From NCBI RefSeq assembly GCF_900112235.1, contig NZ_FOLH01000003.1:62001-126000 (forward strand): 64,000 nucleotides of DNA, in the 5' to 3' direction. The DNA is from Marinospirillum celere. Its GTDB lineage: Bacteria > Pseudomonadota > Gammaproteobacteria > Pseudomonadales > Halomonadaceae. Positions 34,985 through 43,340 of the stretch are shown here, in pieces. The notes under the pieces were generated by a model. It did not search any database. It was not told where the DNA came from and saw only the letters and a program-made list of their open reading frames with translations. The position numbers and the translations under genes were made by a program. Within the stretch, counting starts at the first letter, position 1; each line of letters begins with the position of its first letter.

Positions 34985-36349
34985 CTGGTTTAATGCCTGG
35001 CGCAAACGCAAAGGCCTGACTGGCTTGTAAAGCAGCTGATAGCCCTGACGCTTCACCTCTGCCTTCAGCTGATGGCTGTGATTAGCCGTGATCACCAGAA
35101 CCGCCAGCTCCCTTGGTAAACGACCTGCCAGCAAAGCGGCCACATCCAAACCGGAAACCTCAGTATCCAGATGATAATCCACAATCAATAACTGAGGCCC
35201 TTCCTTCTGGCTGGCCAATTCTTCCTCCAGTTGTTCGGCAAGGGTTGCTGTGGTCACCTGGCAGCCCCAGGATTCTAGTAGCTTTTGCATACCTTCACAG
35301 ATGGCGGCATCATTGTCCAAAACCCAAACCTTGGCTCCCTGCAAACGCTGCTGCTTAATCTGAAAGGCTTCATTGGAAGGCTGCGCTCTTTCCACACCTT
35401 CTGCCAAAGGAACCTGAACACTGAACATCGACCCCCTGCCCAGCCGGGAAGCGACCTTGATTGGATGCCCGAGCATGCGCGCCATCTTATCGACGATAGC
35501 CAGCCCCAGTCCCAAACCCTGGTCCTTGCCATTAGCAGGTTCTACTTGTACACGCTGAAATTCATCAAAAATATCATCCAGGCGATTTTCCGGAATGCCC
35601 AAACCGGTATCCCAGACTTGAATCAACAGGCTGGCACCCTGGCGGCGGCAACCCAGCAGCAGACGTCCGCCTGCTGGGGTATAACGCAAACCGTTAGCCA
35701 GAAAATTACGTAAAATGCGCGCCAGCAGATGCTGATCAGTTTCTACCCAGGCCTGGGTTGTCACCCAGCTCAATGTCAGCCCCTTACTGGCTGCAACCTG
35801 TTGGTATTCAGAACCCAGATTATTCAGCAAATCAGCCAGGCAAAACCGGGCCTTATCCGGCTGCACAGCACCCGCATCCAGCTTAGAAATATCCACCAGG
35901 GTTCTAAGCAGGGATTCAACATCATTCAAGGAGCGACTGGCTGAAGTGACCAGTTGCTGAATTTCAGAAGACAGCTGCTTCTCTTCCAGGGCTGAGGTAA
36001 AAAGCCGGGCAGCATTCAGAGGCTGTAAGAGATCATGGCTGACAGCCGCCAGAAATTTGCTTTTGGAAAGGTTGGCTGCTTCAGCTTCCTGTTTGGCTTC
36101 CAATAAACTCTTTTCCATCGCCTTGCGTTCACTGATTTCCAGGTGGAGCTGAGCATTCAACTGGGTCAGTTCGCTGGTTCTTTCTCTAACCTGTTCCGCA
36201 AGGGCTGCTGCATGTTCAAAAGCAGCATAGGGAGCTTCAGATAAACTGCTGCCTGCTTCGACCCGCTCAATCAATGCCTGATTGATTTTTTGTAGGCGCA
36301 GATTCTCTTCCTGAAGCTGATGGAGTTGATCCGATTCATTGGCTGGCAT
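34973..36349 (-). CDS. nahK: Hybrid sensor histidine kinase without sensor domain (NahK/ErcS'-like)
   Basis: About 458 residues. An N-terminal coiled coil (about 5-110) leads straight into the kinase: H-box FLAAVSHDLLQPLNAARL, N-box NFLANGLRYTP, G1 VWDTGLGIPEN, G2 GLGLGLAIVDKM, then a receiver domain with phosphoacceptor aspartate in LLIVDYHLD. No PAS, GAF or membrane segment is present, whereas I recall P. aeruginosa NahK carrying PAS domains. The start is the ATG behind GGGGAAGG, overlapping the FIST-protein gene by 14 bases. NosP proteins regulate such kinases in trans, so the signal probably comes from the upstream gene product. Confidence 0.83.
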   Translation of the reverse strand: MPANESDQLHQLQEENLRLQKINQALIERVEAGSSLSEAPYAAFEHAAALAEQVRERTSELTQLNAQLHLEISERKAMEKSLLEAKQEAEAANLSKSKFLAAVSHDLLQPLNAARLFTSALEEKQLSSEIQQLVTSASRSLNDVESLLRTLVDISKLDAGAVQPDKARFCLADLLNNLGSEYQQVAASKGLTLSWVTTQAWVETDQHLLARILRNFLANGLRYTPAGGRLLLGCRRQGASLLIQVWDTGLGIPENRLDDIFDEFQRVQVEPANGKDQGLGLGLAIVDKMARMLGHPIKVASRLGRGSMFSVQVPLAEGVERAQPSNEAFQIKQQRLQGAKVWVLDNDAAICEGMQKLLESWGCQVTTATLAEQLEEELASQKEGPQLLIVDYHLDTEVSGLDVAALLAGRLPRELAVLVITANHSHQLKAEVKRQGYQLLYKPVRPLRLRQALNQLLG

Positions 36350-37505
36350 CGCCTTCCCCCAGCACAACTCCGGTAAAGGTTTGGTTGACGTGCAGGCCAG
36401 CATGGTGCTCGCCATAGGTATTAAAGCCTATGACCCGGTGTTCACGCAGAAAGGCTGAGGCAGCCTCCTTTTCGTCCCTTTGTTCACTTTCCAAACGCCT
36501 TAAAAAACAATCACATCCCAGGGTCATCAAGGGCTTACCAATACGTGACTGGATACCGGCAAAGCGCCGCTGTAAATCCGGTAACAGGGGTTGGGGTTGC
36601 ATAGCCGTCAGTACGCTGCCCTTACCCACCGCACAGTAAAAAGTCAGACTCAGGTCAGCATGAACTTTTTGAATGGAGCGAACATAAAAATCCTGGCCCA
36701 ATTTAACGGCCAATGGATGCAGCGCAAAGGTCAGAGGGGAAAGTTTGGCAACAGCCACACCGGTCAGCTCAGCATAAACTTCAGCCGCAGGCCGGGCATT
36801 TAATTCATAAACCCGGCGCTGCACCGCATCGGCTTCGGTGACGACCAGTTTAGTCTCCAAGGGCAGCATATGGTGGGTGGTAAAAACTTCAAAAGGCAGG
36901 TGGGTGGTAAATAAAATCAACACGGCAGCTTGGGTATGAAAAGCCCCTTCCACAAAGACGTGGGTATTAGCGAGTTGAATATCATCCCCAGCTGAACCAC
37001 CAAAATGTGGAATACCGCCCAAGGCGGCATTGAGGGCAACCAAGGCTAATTCTTCCTGGCTGGACAAGCCATCAAACAAGGTCATAGCAAAATGCTGACC
37101 CTGACCGGCAAAGTTCAACTTGCTGGTTGCCAAGAGCTGATTAACCTCTTTTTGTGCCTCTGCCAGTGAAAAGTTTTCCAAGGGTTGAATCAAGGTCATG
37201 GCCAGTGAAAAGGCTTGCTGACTGAAACCCAGAGCCGTTATCGAACCCTGCGCATAACCCTGCAAACCCAGTTCTCCGGCTGTGGTGCAACCCACCAGTT
37301 CCTGCGCAGGAAAAGCCTGGTTGAGTGCTTCAGCCAGTTGTGGCAAAGGGTATTCCGCCGAGCAAAAGAAAACCACCCAGCGTAAATCCGGGTGGTTAAG
37401 TTCAGCAGCCAGTTCAGCTGCTGCCTGCCAGGGGTCACTTTTGGAAGTGCTGGCAGCCAGCAGCGGTGAACGGATTTTAGAAAAAGCCCATGGGGTTGAC
37501 GTCAT
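36336..37505 (-). CDS. nosP: FIST-domain sensor protein, NosP-like
   Basis: A 389-residue soluble protein with FIST_N (about 35-225; [31 protein letters not shown]) and FIST_C (about 230-370). NosP is the FIST-family haem protein that senses nitric oxide and is encoded beside the kinase NahK in Pseudomonas and others; the same adjacency, next to an ExaC-like gene, occurs here. Identification as NosP rests on context plus domain type, since FIST proteins have other ligands and I cannot assign a haem ligand. The start overlaps the aldehyde dehydrogenase gene by 29 bases. Confidence 0.78.
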   Translation of the reverse strand: MTSTPWAFSKIRSPLLAASTSKSDPWQAAAELAAELNHPDLRWVVFFCSAEYPLPQLAEALNQAFPAQELVGCTTAGELGLQGYAQGSITALGFSQQAFSLAMTLIQPLENFSLAEAQKEVNQLLATSKLNFAGQGQHFAMTLFDGLSSQEELALVALNAALGGIPHFGGSAGDDIQLANTHVFVEGAFHTQAAVLILFTTHLPFEVFTTHHMLPLETKLVVTEADAVQRRVYELNARPAAEVYAELTGVAVAKLSPLTFALHPLAVKLGQDFYVRSIQKVHADLSLTFYCAVGKGSVLTAMQPQPLLPDLQRRFAGIQSRIGKPLMTLGCDCFLRRLESEQRDEKEAASAFLREHRVIGFNTYGEHHAGLHVNQTFTGVVLGEGDASQ

Positions 37506-38997
37506 AACTAACCAGCAGGTTTTTGGTTTGCTGATAATGTTCCAGCATCATTTTGTGATTTTCACGTCCAACCCCGGATTTCTTATAGCCACCAAAGGCT
37601 GCGTGGGCTGGATAGTGATGATAGCAGTTGGTCCAAACCCGGCCTGCTTCAATACCCCGACCCATGCGGTAGGCACGGTTCATATCTCGCGTCCAAAGAC
37701 CGGCTCCCAAGCCAAATTCGGAATCATTGGCAATGGCCAGAGCTTCCTCTTCATCCTTAAAGGTAGTGACCGAAACCACGGGGCCAAAGATTTCCTCCTG
37801 GAAAACACGCATTTTGTTATGGCCTTTAAACAGGGTCGGTTGAATATAGTAGCCCTTGCTGAACTCATTATCCAACTGCTCCTTGCCGCCACCCATCAAC
37901 ACTTCTGCACCTTCCTTGCGGCCAATTTCAAAGTAGCTAAGGATTTTATCAAACTGCTCCTGAGAGGCCTGGGCGCCCACCATCACTTCGGTATCCAGAG
38001 GGTTGCCACGCTTGATTTGCTGGCTGCGCTCTATGACTTTGGCAATAAAGGGCTCATAAATTTCTTCCTGAATCAGCAGGCGTGAGGGGCAGGTACAGAC
38101 TTCACCCTGATTGAAAAAGGCGAGTACCACCCCTTCTACACACTTGCTCAAATAACTATCTTCATGATCCAGCACATCGTTAAAGAAGATATTGGGTGAT
38201 TTACCGCCCAGTTCGACTGTGGAAGGAATGATGTTCTCAGCAGCACATTTCATGATGTGCGCACCGACAGGCGTGGAACCGGTAAAGGCAATCTTGGCAA
38301 TGCGCTTGTTGGTAGCCAGGGCTTGGCCTGCTTCCACACCATAGCCATTAACCACGTTCAGAACGCCTTCAGGCAAGAGGTCTTCAATGACTTCAATAAA
38401 TTTCAGAATTGACCAAGGCGTTTGTTCGGCAGGCTTAAGGATCACACAATTGCCGGTTGCCAAAGCAGGTGCCAGTTTCCAGGCCGCCATCAAGAGTGGG
38501 AAATTCCAGGGAATGATCTGGCCCACCACGCCCAAGGGTTCGTGGTAATGATAGGCTACGGTGTTCTGATCTATTTCACCGATGCTGCCTTCCTGGGCAC
38601 GGATGACACCCGCAAAATAACGGAAGTGATCAACCGCCAAAGGAACGTCAGCGTTGAGTGTTTCACGAACAGCCTTGCCATTGTCCCAGCTTTCGGCAAC
38701 GGCTATAGCTTCCAGATTCTGTTCCAGACGGTCGGCTATTTTTAACAATAAATTGGAACGCTCCGTCACTGAGGTTTTTCCCCAGGCTGCTTTAGCCTTG
38801 TGCGCTGCATCCAGCGCCAGCTCAATATCCGCTTCATCGGAACGTGGAATTTCGCAGAAATTTTCACCGGTCACTGGGGAAACATTTTGAAAGTACTGCC
38901 CCTTGACGGGAGGTGTCCACTGGCCGCCAATAAAGTTTTCATAACGGGGTTTGAATTGGGTCACAGCCCCTGGTTGACCCGGTTGTGCATAAATCAT
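37477..38997 (-). CDS. exaC: NAD-dependent aldehyde dehydrogenase, ExaC-like
   Basis: A 506-residue aldehyde dehydrogenase oxidising acetaldehyde or similar aldehydes. The cofactor segment is [19 protein letters not shown], and the NAD-binding loop is [12 protein letters not shown]. The general-base glutamate is in [10 protein letters not shown], and the nucleophilic cysteine is in [15 protein letters not shown]. The sequence closely resembles P. aeruginosa ExaC and Cupriavidus AcoD. Its promoter region with two palindromes lies upstream, shared with pyrD. The downstream FIST gene overlaps its end, so the sensor and dehydrogenase are probably co-expressed. Confidence 0.93.
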   Translation of the reverse strand: MIYAQPGQPGAVTQFKPRYENFIGGQWTPPVKGQYFQNVSPVTGENFCEIPRSDEADIELALDAAHKAKAAWGKTSVTERSNLLLKIADRLEQNLEAIAVAESWDNGKAVRETLNADVPLAVDHFRYFAGVIRAQEGSIGEIDQNTVAYHYHEPLGVVGQIIPWNFPLLMAAWKLAPALATGNCVILKPAEQTPWSILKFIEVIEDLLPEGVLNVVNGYGVEAGQALATNKRIAKIAFTGSTPVGAHIMKCAAENIIPSTVELGGKSPNIFFNDVLDHEDSYLSKCVEGVVLAFFNQGEVCTCPSRLLIQEEIYEPFIAKVIERSQQIKRGNPLDTEVMVGAQASQEQFDKILSYFEIGRKEGAEVLMGGGKEQLDNEFSKGYYIQPTLFKGHNKMRVFQEEIFGPVVSVTTFKDEEEALAIANDSEFGLGAGLWTRDMNRAYRMGRGIEAGRVWTNCYHHYPAHAAFGGYKKSGVGRENHKMMLEHYQQTKNLLVSYDVNPMGFF

Positions 38998-39086
38998 GAT
39001 ACTTGCCTCTTGTTTTTGTAATGGGATGAAAACACCTGAACAGTTCAGGACTCTTTCATCCTAGTGCCTAAGCGCCCTTTTCACCC

Positions 39087-39125
39087 TTGTGCTTTGGCAC
39101 TGAAAAAAACAGTACTTTGGTACTG
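39087..39125. promoter_or_regulatory. Paired 16-bp palindromic operators between exaC and pyrD
   Basis: TTGTGCTTTGGCACTG (39087-39102) and CAGTACTTTGGTACTG (39110-39125) share the design of a hyphenated palindrome around TTTG (GTGC/GCAC and CAGTAC/GTACTG). They are 23 bp apart centre to centre, about two helical turns. They lie about 90-130 bases upstream of the aldehyde dehydrogenase start and just upstream of the pyrD promoter. They probably bind a dimeric regulator; the nearby ErbR-like protein is a candidate. Confidence 0.55.
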
Positions 39126-39147
39126 AGTCCGCTTTACTCGTCAGCAC

Positions 39148-39156
39148 TGCTATAAT
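39148..39156 (+). promoter_or_regulatory. Extended -10 promoter for pyrD
   Basis: TGCTATAAT is a perfect TG-N-TATAAT extended -10 element about 30 bases before the pyrD ATG. No -35 hexamer is visible at the right distance, as expected for this promoter type. Confidence 0.6.
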
Positions 39157-39186
39157 GGCCACAAAACTTTTCGACAGGGATCCTTC

Positions 39187-40212
39187 ATGTACTCACTGGC
39201 ACGTAAACTTCTCTTTAGCTTCTCGGGTGAAGCCGCCCACCAACTCGCGCTGGAAAGCCTGGATGCTGCACATCGCCTGCGTTTGACGCGACCTTTCACC
39301 GGTACACCCATTCATTCCCCGGTTAAAATCATGGGCCTGGAATTTCCCAATGCCGTCGGCCTGGCTGCAGGTCTGGACAAGAATGCCGACCATATCAACA
39401 GCCTGGGCAGCCTGGGCTTTGGTTTTATTGAAGTGGGCACAGTGACCCCCCGCCCCCAGCCTGGTAATCCCAAACCCCGTCTCTTCCGTATCCCGGAACA
39501 GGAAGCCATTATTAATCGCATGGGCTTTAACAATAAGGGGCTGGAGCATCTGTTGAAGCAGGTCAGAAAACGCCACTTCCCCGGACTCTTGGGTATTAAC
39601 CTGGGCAAGAACCTCAACACTTCGGTTGAACAGGCTGTGGATGATTATCTGTTGGGGCTGGAAGGGGTTTATCAGGAAGCAGATTACGTCACGGTTAATA
39701 TTTCTTCACCCAATACGCCGGGCTTGCGCAGTCTGCAATATGGTGAAGCTCTGAAAGACCTGCTTAAACCGCTCAAGGAAGCACAACAGCGACTTGCAGA
39801 CCAGCACCAGCGTTATGTGCCTCTGGTCGTTAAGGTAGCACCTGATATGAATGATGAAGAACTACTGAGCCTGGCCAGCACCCTGCGCGAACTGAAACTG
39901 GATGGAGTCATAGCAACCAACACCACCCTGGACAAAACAGCCGTTGAAGGCTTGAAATATGGCAATGAAGAAGGTGGACTTTCGGGTCGACCCCTGACTG
40001 AAAAAGCCTGCATCATCACCCGCAAGCTGACTGAAGCTCTGGAAGGTGAACTGCCAATCATCGGAGTAGGCGGTATTTTTTCAGCTGAAGACGCTGTAGA
40101 GCGAATTAAAGCAGGCGCTGATTTGATTCAACTCTATTCAGGCTTTATCTACCGAGGCCCCTCGCTCATTCACGAATGCGCCGAAGCCATAGCGGCGATC
40201 AAAGAATCCTAA
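39187..40212 (+). CDS. pyrD: Dihydroorotate dehydrogenase (quinone)
   Basis: A 341-residue class 2 enzyme that oxidises dihydroorotate to orotate with FMN and passes electrons to ubiquinone at the inner membrane. The class 2 N-terminal helix (MYSLARKLLFSFSGEAAHQLALE) is the quinone and membrane-binding element. The catalytic serine lies in TVNISSPNTPGLR, and FMN contacts appear in GLAAGLDKNAD, KVAPDMND and IGVGGIFSAEDA. AGGGAT precedes the ATG. It is monocistronic, ending at a strong terminator. Confidence 0.96.
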   Translation: MYSLARKLLFSFSGEAAHQLALESLDAAHRLRLTRPFTGTPIHSPVKIMGLEFPNAVGLAAGLDKNADHINSLGSLGFGFIEVGTVTPRPQPGNPKPRLFRIPEQEAIINRMGFNNKGLEHLLKQVRKRHFPGLLGINLGKNLNTSVEQAVDDYLLGLEGVYQEADYVTVNISSPNTPGLRSLQYGEALKDLLKPLKEAQQRLADQHQRYVPLVVKVAPDMNDEELLSLASTLRELKLDGVIATNTTLDKTAVEGLKYGNEEGGLSGRPLTEKACIITRKLTEALEGELPIIGVGGIFSAEDAVERIKAGADLIQLYSGFIYRGPSLIHECAEAIAAIKES

Positions 40213-40225
40213 ACAGCCCCCCCCC

Positions 40226-40266
40226 AAAAAAAAGCCCGGCTCTTGGAAACAAGAACCGGGCTTTTT
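40226..40266. terminator. Bidirectional terminator between pyrD and deaD
   Basis: An A8 run, GCCCGG-C-TCTTG, a GAAA loop, CAAGA-A-CCGGG-C, then T5: an 11-bp GC-rich stem with one mismatch and a U-tract in either direction, serving the convergent pyrD and deaD genes. A run of nine C (40217-40225) precedes it. Confidence 0.92.
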
Positions 40267-40295
40267 CAAGCTGAGTAGAACTCAGCCTTTAGCAA

Positions 40296-41999
40296 TTAAG
40301 CTGAACGGCGACGGATCGGACGTCCACCATCATCATTACCAGGCTTGCCACTAAAACCTTCACGGCTGGTCAGGTTCAGAGGCACACCACAAACGCGGAC
40401 CCGGGAAAGCGCCTGAAAAACAGCTTTAGGCATGCCTTCAGGTAGATCCACAGTACTGAAATCCTGTTGGATATCAATACGGCCAATGTTGCGGCTGGAA
40501 ATGTTGGCTTCGTTGGCAATCGCACCGACGATGTTGGCAGGTTTAACGCCATGTGCGCGGCCAATAGGCATGCGGTAGCGTTTCATACCGGCTTCAGGAT
40601 CGCGTGAACGACCGGCACCCTTACGGGCAGCACGCGGGCCTTCATCACGACGTGGCGCACGCTCACGAATCGGACGGGGTTTAACGTCCTCAACAAACAA
40701 AGGCGTGTTGCCCTGAACCATCTTGGCCAAGGCCGCTGCTATCTGCAGAGGCTCGGCTTCCGTTTCGGCCTGAATTTCTGCAACCAGCTTCTGGAAATCT
40801 TCCAGACTGCGGGCCTGCATGGCATGTACCACCTGCTCCTTGAACTTGTCCGTGCGCTTGGCATTGATCACTTCGGCCTTGGGCAATTCCATGGGCTGAA
40901 TTTTCTGACCTGTACTGCGCTCCAGATTGAACAGCAAGCGTTTTTCACGCGGCGTCACAAACAGGATCGCCTCACCACTACGACCAGCACGACCAGTACG
41001 ACCAATACGGTGTACATAGGATTCGCTGTCATGGGGTGGATCAAAGTTGATAACGTGGCTGATACGTTCAACATCCAGACCACGAGCAGCAACATCAGTA
41101 GCGACCAGAATATCCAGTTGGCCACGCTTGAGTTTTTCTACTGCTTGCTCACGCTGGGCCTGAGCCATGTCACCGTGCAGTGCAGAAGCTTTGAAGCCGC
41201 GACCGTTCAGGAACTCAGCCAAATCACCACAACCCGCTTTGGTACGAGTAAAGATGATGATGCCATCGGATTCTTCTGCTTCCAGAATGCGTGTCAGCGC
41301 TTCTTGTTTGGGTAGGCCATTCGCCATCCAAACACGCTGACTAACGGTGTCCGCGGTGCGTGCCTTGGCAGCAATACGGATTTCTTTGGGGTTTTTCAGG
41401 TGACGCTGGGCAATGCGACGGATGGCTTCAGGCATGGTTGCTGAAAAAAGCACCACCTGACGCTCCGCTGGAGTCTGCTCAAGAATCCATTCAACATCGT
41501 CAATAAAGCCCATGCGCAGCATTTCATCTGCTTCGTCCAGGACTAGGGTTTTCAGTTCGGATAGATCAAGACTACCGCGACGCATGTGGTCCATAACGCG
41601 GCCAGGTGTACCCACAACAATTTGGGCACCGGAGCGCAGCGAACGGATTTGTTCACGATATTCAGCGCCGCCATAAAGGCTGGCGACTTTAACGCCCTTC
41701 ATATGAGCGCCGTATTTTTCAACCGCTTCAGCTACTTGCTGAGCCAGCTCACGTGTGGGAGCGAGCACCAATACCTGAGGCAAACGAACCTGGACATCCA
41801 GGCGTGCCAATATAGGCAGTGCGAAAGCAGCTGTCTTACCCGTTCCCGTTTGAGCCTGACCCAAGAGGTCATGGCCTTCCAGCAACAGAGGAATTGTCTG
41901 CGCCTGGATAGGGGAAGGAGTTGAGTATTCAATGGAAGAAAGCAAAAAGTCAGGAAGGCCCAGCTCGTCAAAAGCGGGCAGGCTTGCGTCATTAGACAT
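40296..41999 (-). CDS. deaD: DEAD-box RNA helicase DeaD/CsdA
   Basis: A 567-residue ATP-dependent RNA helicase used in ribosome assembly and mRNA turnover, important in the cold. Motifs in order: Q-motif (STPSPIQAQTIPLL), I AQTGTGKT, Ia PTRELA, II DEAD, III SAT and VI HRIGRTGRAGRSG. A basic R-rich linker (about 440-475) leads to the DbpA-type RNA-binding domain (about 475-545; RAHGVKPANIVGAIANEA). It is shorter than E. coli DeaD (629). The start may be either of two adjacent ATGs. A long untranslated leader precedes the gene. Confidence 0.94.
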   Translation of the reverse strand: MSNDASLPAFDELGLPDFLLSSIEYSTPSPIQAQTIPLLLEGHDLLGQAQTGTGKTAAFALPILARLDVQVRLPQVLVLAPTRELAQQVAEAVEKYGAHMKGVKVASLYGGAEYREQIRSLRSGAQIVVGTPGRVMDHMRRGSLDLSELKTLVLDEADEMLRMGFIDDVEWILEQTPAERQVVLFSATMPEAIRRIAQRHLKNPKEIRIAAKARTADTVSQRVWMANGLPKQEALTRILEAEESDGIIIFTRTKAGCGDLAEFLNGRGFKASALHGDMAQAQREQAVEKLKRGQLDILVATDVAARGLDVERISHVINFDPPHDSESYVHRIGRTGRAGRSGEAILFVTPREKRLLFNLERSTGQKIQPMELPKAEVINAKRTDKFKEQVVHAMQARSLEDFQKLVAEIQAETEAEPLQIAAALAKMVQGNTPLFVEDVKPRPIRERAPRRDEGPRAARKGAGRSRDPEAGMKRYRMPIGRAHGVKPANIVGAIANEANISSRNIGRIDIQQDFSTVDLPEGMPKAVFQALSRVRVCGVPLNLTSREGFSGKPGNDDGGRPIRRRSA

Positions 42000-42311
42000 C
42001 AATTGTACCTAAGTTACAGATAAACGCAGAGGCGGGCGCGGGCCCGATACACAATCAAGAAAGGGCAACGTCTGCCTGATGCAGGGAACACATCTTTCAG
42101 TCGATGTGTTGAAGTTGGACGGCTATCTTAGCATGCTTCCTCTGGCTAGGCTAGCTGAATTCATTTTTTCGCACTGGACTTATCACAGGATTGCATGGTT
42201 GACACACTCCTGATACAAGATGGAGCTAGCCTACACCTTAATAAGGGTGAACCTTTTGAGCGCGGCGCTGACTTAAACTACTCACATGACTTTTTCCAGA
42301 CAGTTGATTTT
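42000..42311. other. deaD leader / divergent intergenic region
   Basis: This 312-base gap separates deaD from the RND adaptor gene. It holds a perfect 8-bp hairpin, AACACATC-N8-GATGTGTT (42087-42110), about 90-110 bases upstream of deaD and so within its probable leader. Long structured leaders are known for cold-shock helicase mRNAs, but I cannot show that function here. The frame of the adaptor extends back to 42195 with no signal-peptide or family similarity, so I treat that part as non-coding. Confidence 0.4.
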
Positions 42312-43340
42312 ATGAGAAAACATCTGATACTTCCCGGTCTGATCTGTGTTCTTGGCCTCCTCGTTTTCCAAACGGCCTGGGGCAGGGGCGTTGCCGTCAC
42401 CCTGGCCGAAGTGGAAGCCATGACGATCAGTGAGCGCCTTTATGCAACAGGGAGCCTGCAAGCTCGCTACTCATCAGAAATCCGGACTCAAGTCAGCGGG
42501 CGCATCACTCAACTGAATTTGGAAGACGGCCAGTTTGTAGAGGCCGGTGACCTTCTCGTCCAACTGGATGACCGGGAGCCCCAAGCACGCTTAATGCAAG
42601 CTGAAGTCAATTTACGTGAAGCCCAACGCCAACTGGATCGCTATCAGCGTCTGGTCGCCACCCAATCCATTTCACAGGATCAGCTGGATGCCCAGCAAGC
42701 CAGCGTTGATACAGCAAGAGCCCAGCTACAAGCCCTGCACGCAGAAATCGAACACTACGCCATCAAAGCGCCCTACAGCGGCTTTCTTGGGGAACATGAC
42801 TTAACACCGGGTATGCTGCTGGATGCTGGACAAACCCTAACCACCCTTGATGATCTCAGCCAAATGCGGGTTGATTTTTCGCTTTCTGAAAGGCACCTGT
42901 CCAGGGTCGCACCAGGCCAACAACTCCTTGCCAAGGTTGCTGCCTGGCCGGACCAGGAATTTCGTGGCGAACTCACCTTTTTAGGCACCCGTATCGACTC
43001 TTCAACCCGGAATTTACAAATCCGGGGCCGTATCAATAACCCTGATCAAAAACTGCGCCCGGGCATGCTGGCAACCCTGACCCTGGAAACCGCCCCGCGC
43101 ATGACACTGATGGTGCCTGCGCGCAGCCTCAGCTACGAGGGCAGCAATAAGTTTGTATTCATGGTCAATGCCGATAAACAAGTGGTTCGACGCCCGGTTG
43201 AAGTAGGGCTGACCCGCGCCACTCAAATTGAAATCCTTTCAGGCCTGAAAGCAGGGGATCAAATCATAGACCAGGGTGTCGTGAAGGTTCGAGAAGGCAC
43301 TGCTGTCAGGATCGTTGATCAGCAGGATGATGCTTCATGA
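42312..43340 (+). CDS. RND efflux periplasmic adaptor (HlyD/MFP family)
   Basis: About 342 residues. The signal sequence (MRKHLILPGLICVLGLLVF) is followed by the lipoyl halves (GRITQLNLEDGQFVEAGDLLVQLDD and IKAPYSGFLGEHDLTPGMLL), an alpha-hairpin between them (about 105-160), a beta-barrel and a membrane-proximal domain. It bridges the inner-membrane pump to an outer-membrane channel. The stop overlaps the pump start by four bases. I chose the ATG at the signal peptide. No TolC-type gene is present, so the channel must be encoded elsewhere. Confidence 0.9.
   Translation: MRKHLILPGLICVLGLLVFQTAWGRGVAVTLAEVEAMTISERLYATGSLQARYSSEIRTQVSGRITQLNLEDGQFVEAGDLLVQLDDREPQARLMQAEVNLREAQRQLDRYQRLVATQSISQDQLDAQQASVDTARAQLQALHAEIEHYAIKAPYSGFLGEHDLTPGMLLDAGQTLTTLDDLSQMRVDFSLSERHLSRVAPGQQLLAKVAAWPDQEFRGELTFLGTRIDSSTRNLQIRGRINNPDQKLRPGMLATLTLETAPRMTLMVPARSLSYEGSNKFVFMVNADKQVVRRPVEVGLTRATQIEILSGLKAGDQIIDQGVVKVREGTAVRIVDQQDDAS

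Noticed and set aside
37282-38085. 267-codon plus-strand frame across the exaC and nosP genes
   Set aside because: Antisense shadow of two well-supported genes; composition follows the opposite strand's codons.
40217-40233. C9-A8 homopolymer run as a phase-variable switch
   Set aside because: It lies after the pyrD stop codon and forms part of the terminator U-tract; slippage there would not change a reading frame.
42195-42311. Upstream extension of the RND adaptor frame
   Set aside because: The extra 39 residues lack family similarity and would bury the signal peptide, so the internal ATG is preferred.
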